Positions 19,851 through 30,932 of a DNA stretch of 64,000 bases are shown piece after piece. Under the pieces are notes generated by a model. That model was not told the DNA's origin, ran no database searches, and saw only the letters and a list, made by a program, of their open reading frames with translations. The translations under genes and the position numbers were made by a program. The stretch comes from Larimichthys crocea. Its lineage: Eukaryota; Chordata; Actinopteri; Sciaenidae. The first letter of the stretch is position 1. Every line of letters begins with the position of its first letter. Location: NCBI RefSeq assembly GCF_000972845.2, contig NC_040021.1, positions 7,359,291 through 7,423,290 of the forward strand, in the 5' to 3' direction.

Positions 19851-19918
19851 GCCGCAGAGGGACAAACCGAACGGACGTCGGTTTTTGCGGTTTGAAATAA
19901 CACTACCTGCAGATAGGA

Positions 19919-20420
19919 CAGGGGTCCTAAACCAGGGGTCCGTGAATCCTTAGGGGGTCCACAGAAGAACTGTAAGGGGGTCCGCCAATTTTTTTGTCAT
20001 AATGTTTGACAATTTTCACAAAAATAACACTGAGGAACACTTTTTTTTTTGTTGAGTTAGGTCTGACAGCTGTTTTCATTTTTGGGGTCTCCAAAACTGA
20101 GCTCAGTTTTTCTCTATCACATCAAGTTTTAGAATCAGAAATATCAGAATCAGAAATACTTTATTAATTAATTAATTGTTTTTGTTACCGCAGCTCCCAA
20201 ACGGTAAGTGAGATAGTAAGTGATAGCACGAAAATAATAGCAAGAAACAAAACTTTAACACTTATACACCTATACGATATCCTATTTTAACACTGTATAA
20301 ATAACATTTAAACAAAACCAGTGACAGTAAAATAAAATAAAAAGTAACAGTGAACTATGCAATATGTAAGTCTAAAACCTTATAAAGAATTTAGTCTTTG
20401 AGAGACTGTCAGGAAGTGTA
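19919..20420. repeat. Decayed transposon-like repeats upstream of pbk
   Basis: 19919-20110 has CAGGGGTCCTAAACCAGGGG, TTAGGGGGTCCACAG and AAGGGGGTCCGCC, a pattern common in degraded teleost DNA transposons. 20135-20410 starts ATCAGAATCAGAAATACTTT, another common teleost repeat module. No second inverted terminus found. 20420-23930 shows no gene or clear repeat to me. Confidence 0.5.
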
Positions 20421-23400
20421 AATGATATACAGTGGATGTACAGAGGGTACATTGTTAGTCTAAAGTTGTTTAAACCTAATTTTAAACTGTTATATTTGTT
20501 GTAATACAGCTTTTCACCAGCTGGTGACAGTCACGGTATAAAATTATGGTCTGTTATGGTGGAGACCAGTCACAAAACAAACAATAAAATGACGTGAATT
20601 AACATGATAATAAAGAGAAAAAAAACAAACCAAAAAATGAACTATGATATGTACACTGGCAAAAATTATTTTTATCAGACAAATTCCTTGTCTGTGGAAA
20701 AAATACTTGGCAATAAACCTGTTTCTGATCTTATCTTATCTTATAACACTAACTCTACAGACAATGATGAGCAAACAAATTGAGATCATGATTGAGTCCA
20801 CATTTTTTAAAGGTTGCTGCTTCGACAGTTTTCTTTGTGTTTACTAATGAAAAAAAAGTATTTTTTCCATCAGCACACTCTTCTCACTTAATCCAACCTG
20901 CAGAAACACTGACATACAGTATGTCAGTCCTCCTGATCATACTTTGATTGTCATCAACACTGACTTGCACTTGTCCTCTTCTGGCAACCCACAAATGAAG
21001 TGTGTTAAAACATTTGTAATCCTTGTCATAAAGTGTAGTCATTTAAGCCTCAGTTACAGTCATGGGTATATGTGGGGCAATAAGGGGAAGATACGATTAT
21101 TTAATTTCCATCCCAGCATGTGTCTGTTCCCTCTTTACTGTCAGGCTTTTCTGAAAGAAATTCCTCACTCAGATGGTGAAGTTGACCCCTGACCTCGATT
21201 CTCATGATCCCATTTTTGCTTCATCTCCTTCACATACTGCAGATGTTCCCAGCCCTCTCTCTTCATTGTGTGAAGGAATAACTGTTTCATTATGAGGAAG
21301 AGGAGTAGGAATGTGGTCTTTATGACAAATAGACGTGGATGGGAAGGACCGGGACTTTTGCTTTGTCTCCCTCTTTCTCCTCATTCCTCGTTCCCCTGGA
21401 GGGAAATGAGCTCATGTTTTGTGGGCTCTGCCGCCACATGTTGTGGTGTGTTTTATAGAATAAGGATGGGTTACCCTCTGGCCAGACCACAGAGAAACAG
21501 CCTGAATGAAAGATAGGATGATATTAAATGTCATGATCAAGTAAGGAACAATTGCATCATTTCATGTACTGATTTATACAAACATAAGAGAACTGTAGTG
21601 TGAGTCAACTGCTGTCTCTTATGTACTTTGCATGAACATCTCAGTGTTTTTGTGCATATAAATTATCTTCAGTGTTTACATGTACACTGTGTGGTTGCAT
21701 GTTGTTACATAACATACTTACATTGTATAAATACAACATTTCTTCCTCTCTGCACCCTGTTAATCCTGTGATTTCTCTTTTTAAATCCGTTTTAAGAATA
21801 TTCTGGGGCTTTTGATGAGAAAATGGAACTATAGACGATTAAATTTCCATTTTTTCTGAGCAGCTTGAGGACTTCTTGATTGTGTCTGCAGTAATTATTG
21901 AGGCTGAATGTTCATTTTGACCTTGGAGACAGCTAAATTTGCTGAGGAGATCATGTGATATGATTGAAAGCCCCCAGAAGAGTTGACTCGACCTTGTGTA
22001 GACCCAACTGACACATCAAATGAAAGCTCTGAAAACTTTGTATGTACAGTGGAAGAAAAAAGACATATTTAAATGAGCTGTTAAGGGACGAGAAGTCCAG
22101 TTTAATTCCTAAATGCAAGGCAATTTAGACAACGTTAAAATTAAAATCATGCAGCCTCGTTCCTGACTAACTTTGATGCTGATGTTTTTCTCACATAAGG
22201 AGTCAGGACACGTGTTTATGATGACCAACAACAAAAAAACACGTTAAACTTTTCTATTTTCAGAATTGTTTTGAACAACATCCACATGCTTAAAACAAAA
22301 CTGATCAGAATCCAGCATTTTCATGCACCACAAACCAAAAAGTATGTGAATATTACACCCATATGTGATTGTTGAAGATCTTTCTTCAAAGTCACAGGCA
22401 TTAATATTCTGCTATGACAGCCTCCTCTCTTCTGGGAAGACTTCAATCCACTTATTTAAAGTTTTAATAAGTAAATTGGTAATTACTAAAGAGGAAAAAA
22501 AGACGTCCAGCACGGCAAATTTAGTTTCTTTGACTTCTTAAAGTTATGGACACAACAACACACTGCACAACAAGTGCAGGACCACCCAGGATTCGTGTGC
22601 CAAGATTCAAAGGCACTTTCCTCTTCTGTCTGGTTGAGGTCTGTGCAATCACAGAGAACTGCAGCTGATGAAACACTGATGCAGCAATTTGTCACTTTCG
22701 TCTCGCCTGCATGTACAAAACACTCAAAAAAAAAAACTTTTCTATTGTTAGATCTGTCCTATAATCCAAAACATAACCAGCAATCATATATACCAAATGA
22801 TGGGATAAAGAGAACGGAGGCAGTCGCCCTCGTATGGAGCTGATACTCTGAGAAGTTAAAGCATCTGTAGTCCATCTCTCTCTTCTTTCTTCATGGTGGT
22901 CAGTGGTCAACAGTATTCATGCCTCAGATGTCTGGATGTGGTTCTCATAGGATGTTTTAATGTATATCTGCACATCGTCACATGTGCGGTCGATCTATTT
23001 TAATGCAGTGGTTGGAAGGTGTTTGAGTTGGGCCGCTGCTGAATGACCAAAATCACTCCCTTGTTCACTGAAAGCTCCAGAACAGCTAAATTGACCTTTT
23101 GGTGAGATTGTTTTCTTAATGTTTTCCAAGGTCAAGAATGACCTTTGAACTTCAATGTTTAAGAAATTAAAGGACCAATGGGTTAAAACAATTAACATAT
23201 CAAATGAAAGCTCTGAGAAATCCATAATTAAATCAGCAATTAAATCAGCAGTTGGAAGATGAAGTCTTGTTTTCAGTGTTGTAGGCAAGACCACCTAAAA
23301 CAAGACCAGACCTATAGAGACTGAAACAAAACCTTGAGGGGTTGAGACCGAGTCATGACCAAGACCAGATAGTACATAACCTACTAACTCAGTAAGTATT

Positions 23401-23929
23401 GCATTGCAGGATTTACATATTGCTGTCTGCTTTCTTTTACACATGAACTCTTTGTGGTTTAAGATTTTAAGATGTCTTCTGATCTGTTTAAGATTTTATT
23501 ACAAAACATTTGGCTGACATCTTCCAAGCAGCCACAGCTTCTTCTTGGTTTCCTGTGTTCACCTTGTCTGTGTGAAAGAGGGTGGTGTGAAGTGACAGCA
23601 CATAACACATGCAAAAAATTATTAAATTAGAAGTTTTGAGGGGATTTTCTATTCTAGCATGTCACACAAGGGGTTACATAGAGGCTTCTACAGAGTTGAC
23701 GTTGGCAGTAGGAAGTTTAACATCAAGTCACAGTAATAATCTGAAGGAGTAAACCAAACAATGCACAGACAATTTAATGATATCCCAGTTGTGGTCTGGA
23801 CTGGTTTTGAAATAAAGTCCTCTTTGTTTGATTCTGAGACGAGACCGGGGTCAAGTACTGCGACACTGTCAGTTTTTTTTTTGTTAAAATTCTGTTAAAA
23901 TAAAATTATGCAGCCTTGTTGACACAACC

Positions 23930-24125
23930 AGATGTTTTTCATATGGCGGCATCCTCCGTCGCTGTGAAGTGAAGCCAAGGCGGATTAAAAACTGCAGTTC
24001 TTCAAACGTCCACTTGAGGCTGGCTACAGAATGAGTCAATGTCCATAAGTCCCCATGTTAAAATGTTCTTCAGAACAGAAATAAACATGTTTTCAGCCTG
24101 TATAATGACTATGTAAACAACAACA
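23930..24125 (+). repeat. Dispersed repeat C, copy 1
   Basis: Shares GCTGTGAAGTGAAGCCAA, AACTGCAGTTCTTCAAACGT, CCACTTGAGGCTGGCTACAG and CCATAAGTCCCCATGTTAAA with copies at 25780-26130 (inverted), 27283-27590 and 49261-49425. Confidence 0.85.
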
Positions 24126-24540
24126 AAAAGCACATTAAAATTATGTTTTGAACCACATTTTTGTGGAGATTATGTGATATGATTGAAAGATTTTAACACA
24201 TCACTTAACTAACAGCAAAACAAACATGTGTCTCAAGACTTAGTTATTATCAAATCAGAGTGTTTCTGATCTCCATCTGTATAAAACTACATTTTACTGT
24301 ATCAAATAAAAGTAAGTAAGTACTTACCCTCATGGAGGATAAGTGAAACCATGTTGACCTGAATCAAACCAGCTTCATCGTCTTTGTTCTTGACTGTCGG
24401 CCATGTGTGTCAGAGATCAGGTGATTTTTCAGCCAATCATTTCTACATTCGCTTCACATGTGGAAACATTCATACCTGTAATCACTGTTCAGAGCTGTCA
24501 GTCAAGGCACATACATGGTGTACACATTTACGTCCTGACC

Positions 24541-24551
24541 CACGCACACAC

Positions 24552-24634
<83 letters not shown>
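24541..24634. repeat. Long (CA)n microsatellite
   Basis: About 94 bp of CA with two early CG interruptions. It creates long spurious Thr-His and Cys-Val reading frames. Confidence 0.98.
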
Positions 24635-24637
<3 letters not shown>

Positions 24638-25779
24638 CCAAGTCAACTTCTTCCCGCTCTCTTCACCTGTTGACATTAAGAAGTGCCTGTTTCTCATTCA
24701 CTTCAATGTTATCAGGAATAACAAAGCTCACCTATTCAAACAAATCTACATTTTATTATTTCAGCAGTGCATATACAGCATTTTAGTGGTACAAATCAAC
24801 AGAACATGAAGTAACAAGTGTATTTTTTTAAGTAATCATGAAGCACTTTATCAAGTATTTTCTTAATATAATCATGTTTGATTTAAGGATTTTTTATTTT
24901 TGTATGTATGTACCTTAACTCCATAGCCCTTATATGTGTTATGACCAGCACAATGTAATAAAAAACAGATGCATGTATACGCATATGTGCTTAGAGCCAT
25001 TATGCCAAAGTAGCATAGTAAGGTCTTTGTACAACCAAGTATACATTAAAAAACACAAAATGACATTTAAGTGGTTAAGTGCACTTATTTTGCAATGTGT
25101 TCTCGCTTTTATTAGGCTGCTTTACATTTTCAAAGTATGCAAGTTATTTGACCCCACGAGGCCGAAGCATTGATCTGAGGTCAGAGGAGCCTCTGACCAA
25201 TCACATCACAACACTTTCATCCTTCTGATATCTGATAGGCTGTAACTTCGCCAGGAAGGAACATCAGTCTAGGCACATTTAGCTGTGAGAAGACGGTCGA
25301 CTGGAGGAAACACTTATTGCATATTTCTGCTGGTTGAATTGAGCCCATAAGGATCTGATTTGTGATTGGCTTGCATGGATTTCACCTGTTGCAGATCCCA
25401 AATTTACCAGCAAATTGGAGATAAAGGGACAATAAACTTATTTGGATGGAGCCTAAAAGCAGAGTTTTGTAGCACGGAGACACAAAATATATTCATTTAA
25501 TTTATTGATTCAAAATATATCATAATTTCTATATCAAGTCCTGTTTGCGCACTAGTAGAACACAAAGTGTTCTAAAGTGTATAATACTTAGAAATTTGTG
25601 GGTTATGGGGAAGAAAAGGGCCAAAACTCTGATTTTCTTTAGCTGATTGGTCAGTTTCTTAAAATGGTAACGGCTCCAATCTCCAACCAATAATCTAACC
25701 TGATTTATCTGTAACTAAAAGGCTTAACTGACTTTAAGTGTTTAAATTAACGGTAGTAGCCTACACATATGTAGATCAC

Positions 25780-26130
25780 AGACAGTATAAATATGGCCCA
25801 TTGGTCTTCTTGGCAATCCTGTCTCCACCTCCTCCCGGCTAATCCAAAAATGGTCAAAGAGGTGGCCACATAACTCTGCGTAACTTTAAGCCTTAATATA
25901 ATTTGAACTGGTGAGTTCTATAAAAATTCACCCCACACAAACGGAGAAATTATCTATAGAGACCAAAACTATTTTTTGTACCAGGCTGTAAACATGTTTA
26001 TTCCTGCTGTGAAGTTGGACATTTTAACATAGGGACTTATGGAGACTGTTCTGTAACCAGCCTCGAGTGGACGTTTGAGGAACTGCAGTTTTTGGCACTT
26101 CACAGGTTGCCAGAGAGGTAGATGTAGATA
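25780..26130 (-). repeat. Dispersed repeat C, copy 2 (inverted, longest)
   Basis: The reverse complement of the copy at 27283: TTTTTGTACCAGGCTGTAAA, CTGCTGTGAAGTTGGACATT and GTGGACGTTTGAGGAACTGC. It extends leftward through CTCTGCGTAACTTTAAGCC. Confidence 0.85.
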
Positions 26131-26335
26131 CACTGTTGTAGTTATTGTAGCCTACCATATCAAAACCATAAATGGTCAGGGATAAAAGAAGGCACTGCCA
26201 TAAATATGTTTTATTTATATTTTGACAGTTTAATCTGCCGGCAAACTCTGAGCAGAACAAACCGACCACTTATTTTTCTAGTGAACACTCTGAAATGTTA
26301 GTCAAAACATTTATCCCTTTTAACATTTGTGCTAC

Positions 26336-26623
26336 AGGACTAGTGTGTAAGATTTATTGACATGTACTGGTATCTTTGCTGATAGCAAAATGAGAAACTA
26401 CAGTGGCAAAAAAAAACAAGTAATTTGTCCCTTCTGGGCTACTGTAGAAATATGGTAAACTCTACAGACCTGCTGTGTCTGTAGATATAAAAGTTTCATT
26501 CAAAGTTAACAAAAACATAATCATTCTTCTTTTCAGGTGATTATATACTAATGAAAACACAGTTATGGATATCATATTTTATATTGTGTAAATAGAGCCT
26601 CCTAAATCTGACACACTGAACCT
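26336..26623. mobile_element. MITE-like element with terminal inverted repeats
   Basis: The left end AGGACTAGTGTGTAAGATTT matches the inverted right end AGGTTCAGTGTGTCAGATTT. Internal CCTTCTGGGCTACTGTAGAA and TTTTCAGGTGATTATATACT resemble a teleost MITE I recognise by pattern. No ORF. No clear target duplication seen. Confidence 0.7.
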
Positions 26624-27282
26624 TTAACTAAAATAGAAAATGGCATAAAAGTTAAACTGTCTCTTTTCAGTGGCAGACAAGCAGACAAACAAAAGCTGGG
26701 CACACTGCCACCTTCATAGCTGCACTTCCTTCTATTAATATAGAATATTAAAAGGCCCGTTGGTGTCAATACTGTGGAATAAAACATACTCAAACCTGTG
26801 TAAACACAAAACTATTTTCTAAGAAAATGTTTCACAGGAATCTCAATCAATAACATTTTGTTTGCTTCTCCAACAGAGGAGATGACAAATAAGCGGAGTA
26901 AAAATATACTGAAGGAGCCATGGGTGTTATCTTTGGCCGTTGTGTTAGAAAGGCAGAGCTTTTAGTAATAACTCCACAGAGTGTGACGCCTCTAACAAAA
27001 TGAAAGCGAGACTTCAGGACCAGACACATAAAGGCCTGGCTGCCACTCAGTCGGACTGTCAGCTACACTTTGGTGCTTCACGGGAAAAAAAGAAGTCACA
27101 CTCAATCATGCACGCATTAGTTGGAAAGTATACGACTCTACAGCCTTGTAAATTTTAAATTCTTCCCATTCACATTCTAAATAAACTACTGGACATCAAA
27201 GTGTAACCACAGCATGCATCGGGTTTCTGATACTGTATATTAAATGTATCATATAAAGACAATTTCTTCTGCATTAAACCCA

Positions 27283-27590
27283 AGTAGCAACCTCTGTGAC
27301 TGTGAAGTGAAGCCAATGCAGAAGTGGCAAAAACTGCAGTTCCTCAAACGTCCACTTGAGGCTGGCTACAGAATGAGTCAACCTCCATAAGTCCCCACGT
27401 TAAAATGTCCAACTTCACAGCAAAGATAAACATGTTTACAGCCTGGTACAAAAAACTGTTTTGGTCTTAAAGTCTTAAAGTTATGCATAAGTGACATGGC
27501 GGCAGTCAACGCCACAAATTTTAAGCTTCTCTTCAGAAACCCGTGGCCACGCATACACTGTCCATTCTTTATACTGTCAGTGACATGTGT
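27283..27590 (+). repeat. Dispersed repeat C, copy 3
   Basis: AGCAACCTCTGTGACTGTGA, GGCTGGCTACAGAATGAGTC, CCAACTTCACAGCAAAGATA, and a tail ACTGTCCATTCTTTATACTG. Related tails occur alone at 46620-46665 and 56085-56130. Confidence 0.85.
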
Positions 27591-28795
27591 TTGTGTTTTA
27601 GGGCTGCAACTTAACTGCCAATTATTTTCTCAGTCAATAGCAAATATAGAGAAATTAGATTACAATGATAAAAAAAAAAAAACAGAAAAGCAGCAAATAC
27701 CCACATTTAAGAAAGAATGTTGTTGATATTACGGTTGATTGACTCATCAATCAATTGATCGTTTCAGCTCTAATATGAATTATAAAAACAATAATAGGCA
27801 AGATACAACTGGGATACATTAGGCAGCCAGTGTTGGTGTCAATAAGTCTGAATAGTCACAGTGAGAACAGCTTTTATAAAACAGTTTACAAACCAAAGTA
27901 AAAAAAAAATAATCAGAAAAAAATGAACTAGCCTCCTGGAAGGCCGAAGAGTTGTCGATGCTGTTTGCAAGGTTCAGTTCAGTTGTGCTTGTTGTTATTC
28001 GGCGATGCCAAAAGGTAAAAAAAAAGAAAAAGAAAGACATGTGTTTTTGTACCAGAAAACGTATCCAATCAACTTTTAAAGAAAAATGTAAGAGGGAAAA
28101 ATGTTACCCACCCACAAATCCCTTTTTCTTTTGAGACACATCAGTCTATTGAGTCTGGTTTCTCACCTCATTTTCCCTTTTCCCCAAATCCCTTTTCTCC
28201 TTTTCCTTCTTTAATTTGTCTTCTTCTGTGGCAGAGTCGTGGTTTAAAACATAAACCCTCGACAAACACACACTTGAAGGCACTCGAACATGAGGTAGAG
28301 CAAGTCATTTCTGGCTGCACCGCCTTGAAAAGTCAATTTCAAATCCAACATTTTTTTTTCTTTACTCACATGAACACAAGTTTTTAAATGGCCATCATCT
28401 GTGCAGATTAATTTTCATAAAAGTAAAGTGTACCAGACAATTTTTGATTTGTTTAAAGTAGGACAGCTTACACAGACAGAGTACAGGATCAGAGGCAGCT
28501 GAACTACAGCTCCTTAGTGGGGGAAAAAATCTGAACTTTGTGAGTTTTTAAAGCCAAATTTTAAAGGTGCATAAAACATGTTTTCCCTCTTCAAATGTAA
28601 AACTTGACTGGGTAAAGAGACAGACTCATGCATATTTCATTCCAACCTCGATGTCTCCTGCTGGCTCAGAAGGAGAAGTGAGCAAGGACACTTGGGAGGT
28701 ACCAGCCTTTTTGGATCTGAAGGCAGCCATAAAGATTAAACCTGACTTAGACAGAGGCATAAACCTCAAAAGAAGAAGCTTGTCTGTTATGGTTG

Positions 28796-28820
28796 GTGTG
28801 CGTGTGTGTGTGTGTGTGTG
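28796..28820. repeat. (GT)n microsatellite
   Basis: Short GT run. The rest of 27600-29190 shows no gene or clear repeat to me. Confidence 0.85.
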
Positions 28821-29189
28821 CATACACATGTGCATTAATGCTGAAACAACCCAACTTTTGGCAATAAACACTGACAGGCCCGCTGCTATAAATCGTACAG
28901 GGCAGGCGTCCATGCATCCATCTGTTTATACTCATCTGTTCTCTCTTCTTTAGAATCACTTCATCTGTCAGCCGCAGTGACTGATTACCCTTTACAAAAT
29001 CTTTGTTAGTTGTGTTTTTTTTTCCATTTTTATTTTATTTATAAATATAAAGCACGCAGTAAAGACGCATTTGGTGATTTGCAGGTTAAAGGGTGTCTAG
29101 ATGTTGAGGTTCAAACTAAGCTAAAAAGCTGCAAAACCCTAAAATATTTCCTTGTAAAGCTGTTGTGGCTAATGTTTTGGCGCTGGATA

Positions 29190-29700
29190 TGAAAGTCTAT
29201 AAAGGTTCTTAGTCATCCAGGCCATCTCTCCCCTAAAGAGGGGTTAAATGTGGGGCAACTGGACATGGTTGTAAAACCGTTGAGATGTTTCACCTTTCAT
29301 CCAAGAGGCTTTAGCAAGTTTGTTAGTGCTTGTTCTTGTTGTGATGACTGTTGTCAGAGTTGTTAAATTAAAGAAACTATCCCTCAACAGAGGAGGAGGT
29401 CTCTCACACCTTATCCTCCACCTACAATGCTGTCACTTCATCCCTTCCCAAGAGACCTAGCAGCAATTCACGCTTGGCTTCATGTGGCTCCAACGACCAT
29501 CGTCCACACCAGACCTCAGGTGACCTTAACAACTCTGACGACAGTCTGCAACAAGCACTGACGAACCAAGTGTAAACTATAGCTGGGTTTATGATCCTGT
29601 CTAGGCTAAATATTTAAATCTCCCCACCACTCAGTCAGAACTGGAGAAGCCTCTTGGAAGAGAGGTGAAACATCTTCACGTCCATTTGCTCCAGATTTAA
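29190..29700. mobile_element. Element with 30-bp internal inverted repeats
   Basis: GAGATGTTTCACCTTTCATC (from 29281, continuing CAAGAGGCTT) is the inverse of AAGCCTCTTGGAAGAGAGGT (from 29649), with a few mismatches, about 340 bp apart. Flanking GTTCTTAGTCATCCAGGCCA is also a known teleost repeat phrase. Class not determined. Confidence 0.6.
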
Positions 29701-29718
29701 ACCTTCTTGAAGGAAGGA

Positions 29719-30031
29719 CTGGGTATGGTTTAAAAATATACACCAGAATCCTTTAAGTGATACCGATACCAAGAGAGTACTTCATTTAAAGTCTTGCGTC
29801 AAAAAGGCCATTGGCCTTTCTACATGCTTGATGAGGTGTTTTATGGTGTTACTCATATTCCCAGTTTTTCCTGAAATAATCTGTCCACATTTTATGCATT
29901 TATAGGCTGTAGAAGATCCATTCCAAGGTTTTAGTGGCATCACTTGATACCTTAAAATGTTCCAACTTGTCACTAACTTTTTGGGTCTTTGGTCTTTGGT
30001 CCCGAGCAGCATATCTACCTTACATACCCAG
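29719..30031 (-). mobile_element. hAT-like fragment encoding a BED-type finger
   Basis: The ends CTGGGTATGG (29719) and its inverse CATACCCAG (30023-30031) suggest TIRs. The minus-strand frame 30012-29782 contains CIKCG, about 15 residues, then HLIKH: a CxxC...HxxxH arrangement like BED fingers of hAT transposases, after GSSTAYK. No transposase catalytic region remains and no target duplication was found, so this is a relic. Confidence 0.6.
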
Positions 30032-30611
30032 AACTTGTTTGTTTACACAAAACCCCACAAAGCATCTTTAGAATTAAGTTGAAAAGGTGAAATTTACTCC
30101 CAGTTTTAACTCAACAACTGCTTTTTCTCCTGCAAATCATCAAATCATCCCTTACTGGGTAATGCTATGTTATACATATGTATATATATATAAGGCAGTT
30201 TGTATGTTTAGCATCACTCAAAAGCCATTCCTACATAATAGTGCGAAGAGCAGCTGCCAGTAAATGAAAAATCAGTTTGTCAATAACAGTCTTGTCAGTT
30301 TCTTAATGCATCATTTCAGCTCCAACTCAGAGACGACAGCTGACAAATGAATGAAGGCTCTGCGGTGGTGAAGTTGTTGGATTCGCTTCCTCCCTATGCA
30401 GGAGGCAAAAACAACAAACCAGACGAGCCTCTGATGGCAGAAAGCTGACCTTTGGCCTTCACTGAAGACTCTGTAATTCAGTCTGATGAAGCACTCCTGA
30501 TGAACAGTCCTGTTGGGCGATCATCCCCGTGTAGAAGCTCACATGGTTGCTCAAAGTTTGGAAAATGTGTGCATTTTCTTTGCTCCCATGATTCAGTCTT
30601 GTAGGTAAATG

Positions 30612-30617
30612 TTTAAT
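30612..30617 (-). terminator. Candidate scara5 poly(A) signal (ATTAAA)
   Basis: ATTAAA on the minus strand about 180 bases past the scara5 stop; the only near-consensus hexamer I noticed close to the stop. Uncertain. Confidence 0.35.
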
Positions 30618-30798
30618 CATGAAGTGCTAAAAAAAGCTGCAGATTTACTTCATTGCACAGCACTGAGGTTTGTCAGCTGACATACTGCTAATGTGACACC
30701 CCCTGGCAATGGTAGGATGTTGTGCACCTTGTAGCTTCTTAAAGGTCTAAGGCACTGGAGATGCTTGGTCGCTGTAGCAGTGTCAGGATCATAAAGGT

Positions 30799-30932
30799 TT
30801 AGACGGCACAGGTCACACCAGCGTCCTCCACATGGCCGCAGTTGGTTTTGCCCCAACCAGGAAACTTGCACTGATGGATGGTGTCTTCAGTCCCTGTACA
30901 AGCCACGTCATCCATCCAGATCAGACCAGTAC
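30799..30932 (-). CDS. scara5: scara5 last exon: SRCR C-terminal half
   Basis: Begins [20 protein letters not shown] after acceptor GTGCAG and ends GVTCAV-stop. It supplies four of the six SRCR cysteines (DVAC, HQC, TNC, VTC). Phase 1 at entry. Confidence 0.93.

Noticed and set aside
24384..24809. 141- and 127-codon frames on the plus strand and a 71-codon frame on the minus strand
   Set aside because: Their cores are the (CA)n microsatellite read as Thr-His or Cys-Val; no conserved sequence outside it.
28567..28953. 128-codon plus-strand frame
   Set aside because: Passes through a GT microsatellite and shows no recognisable domain or splice context.
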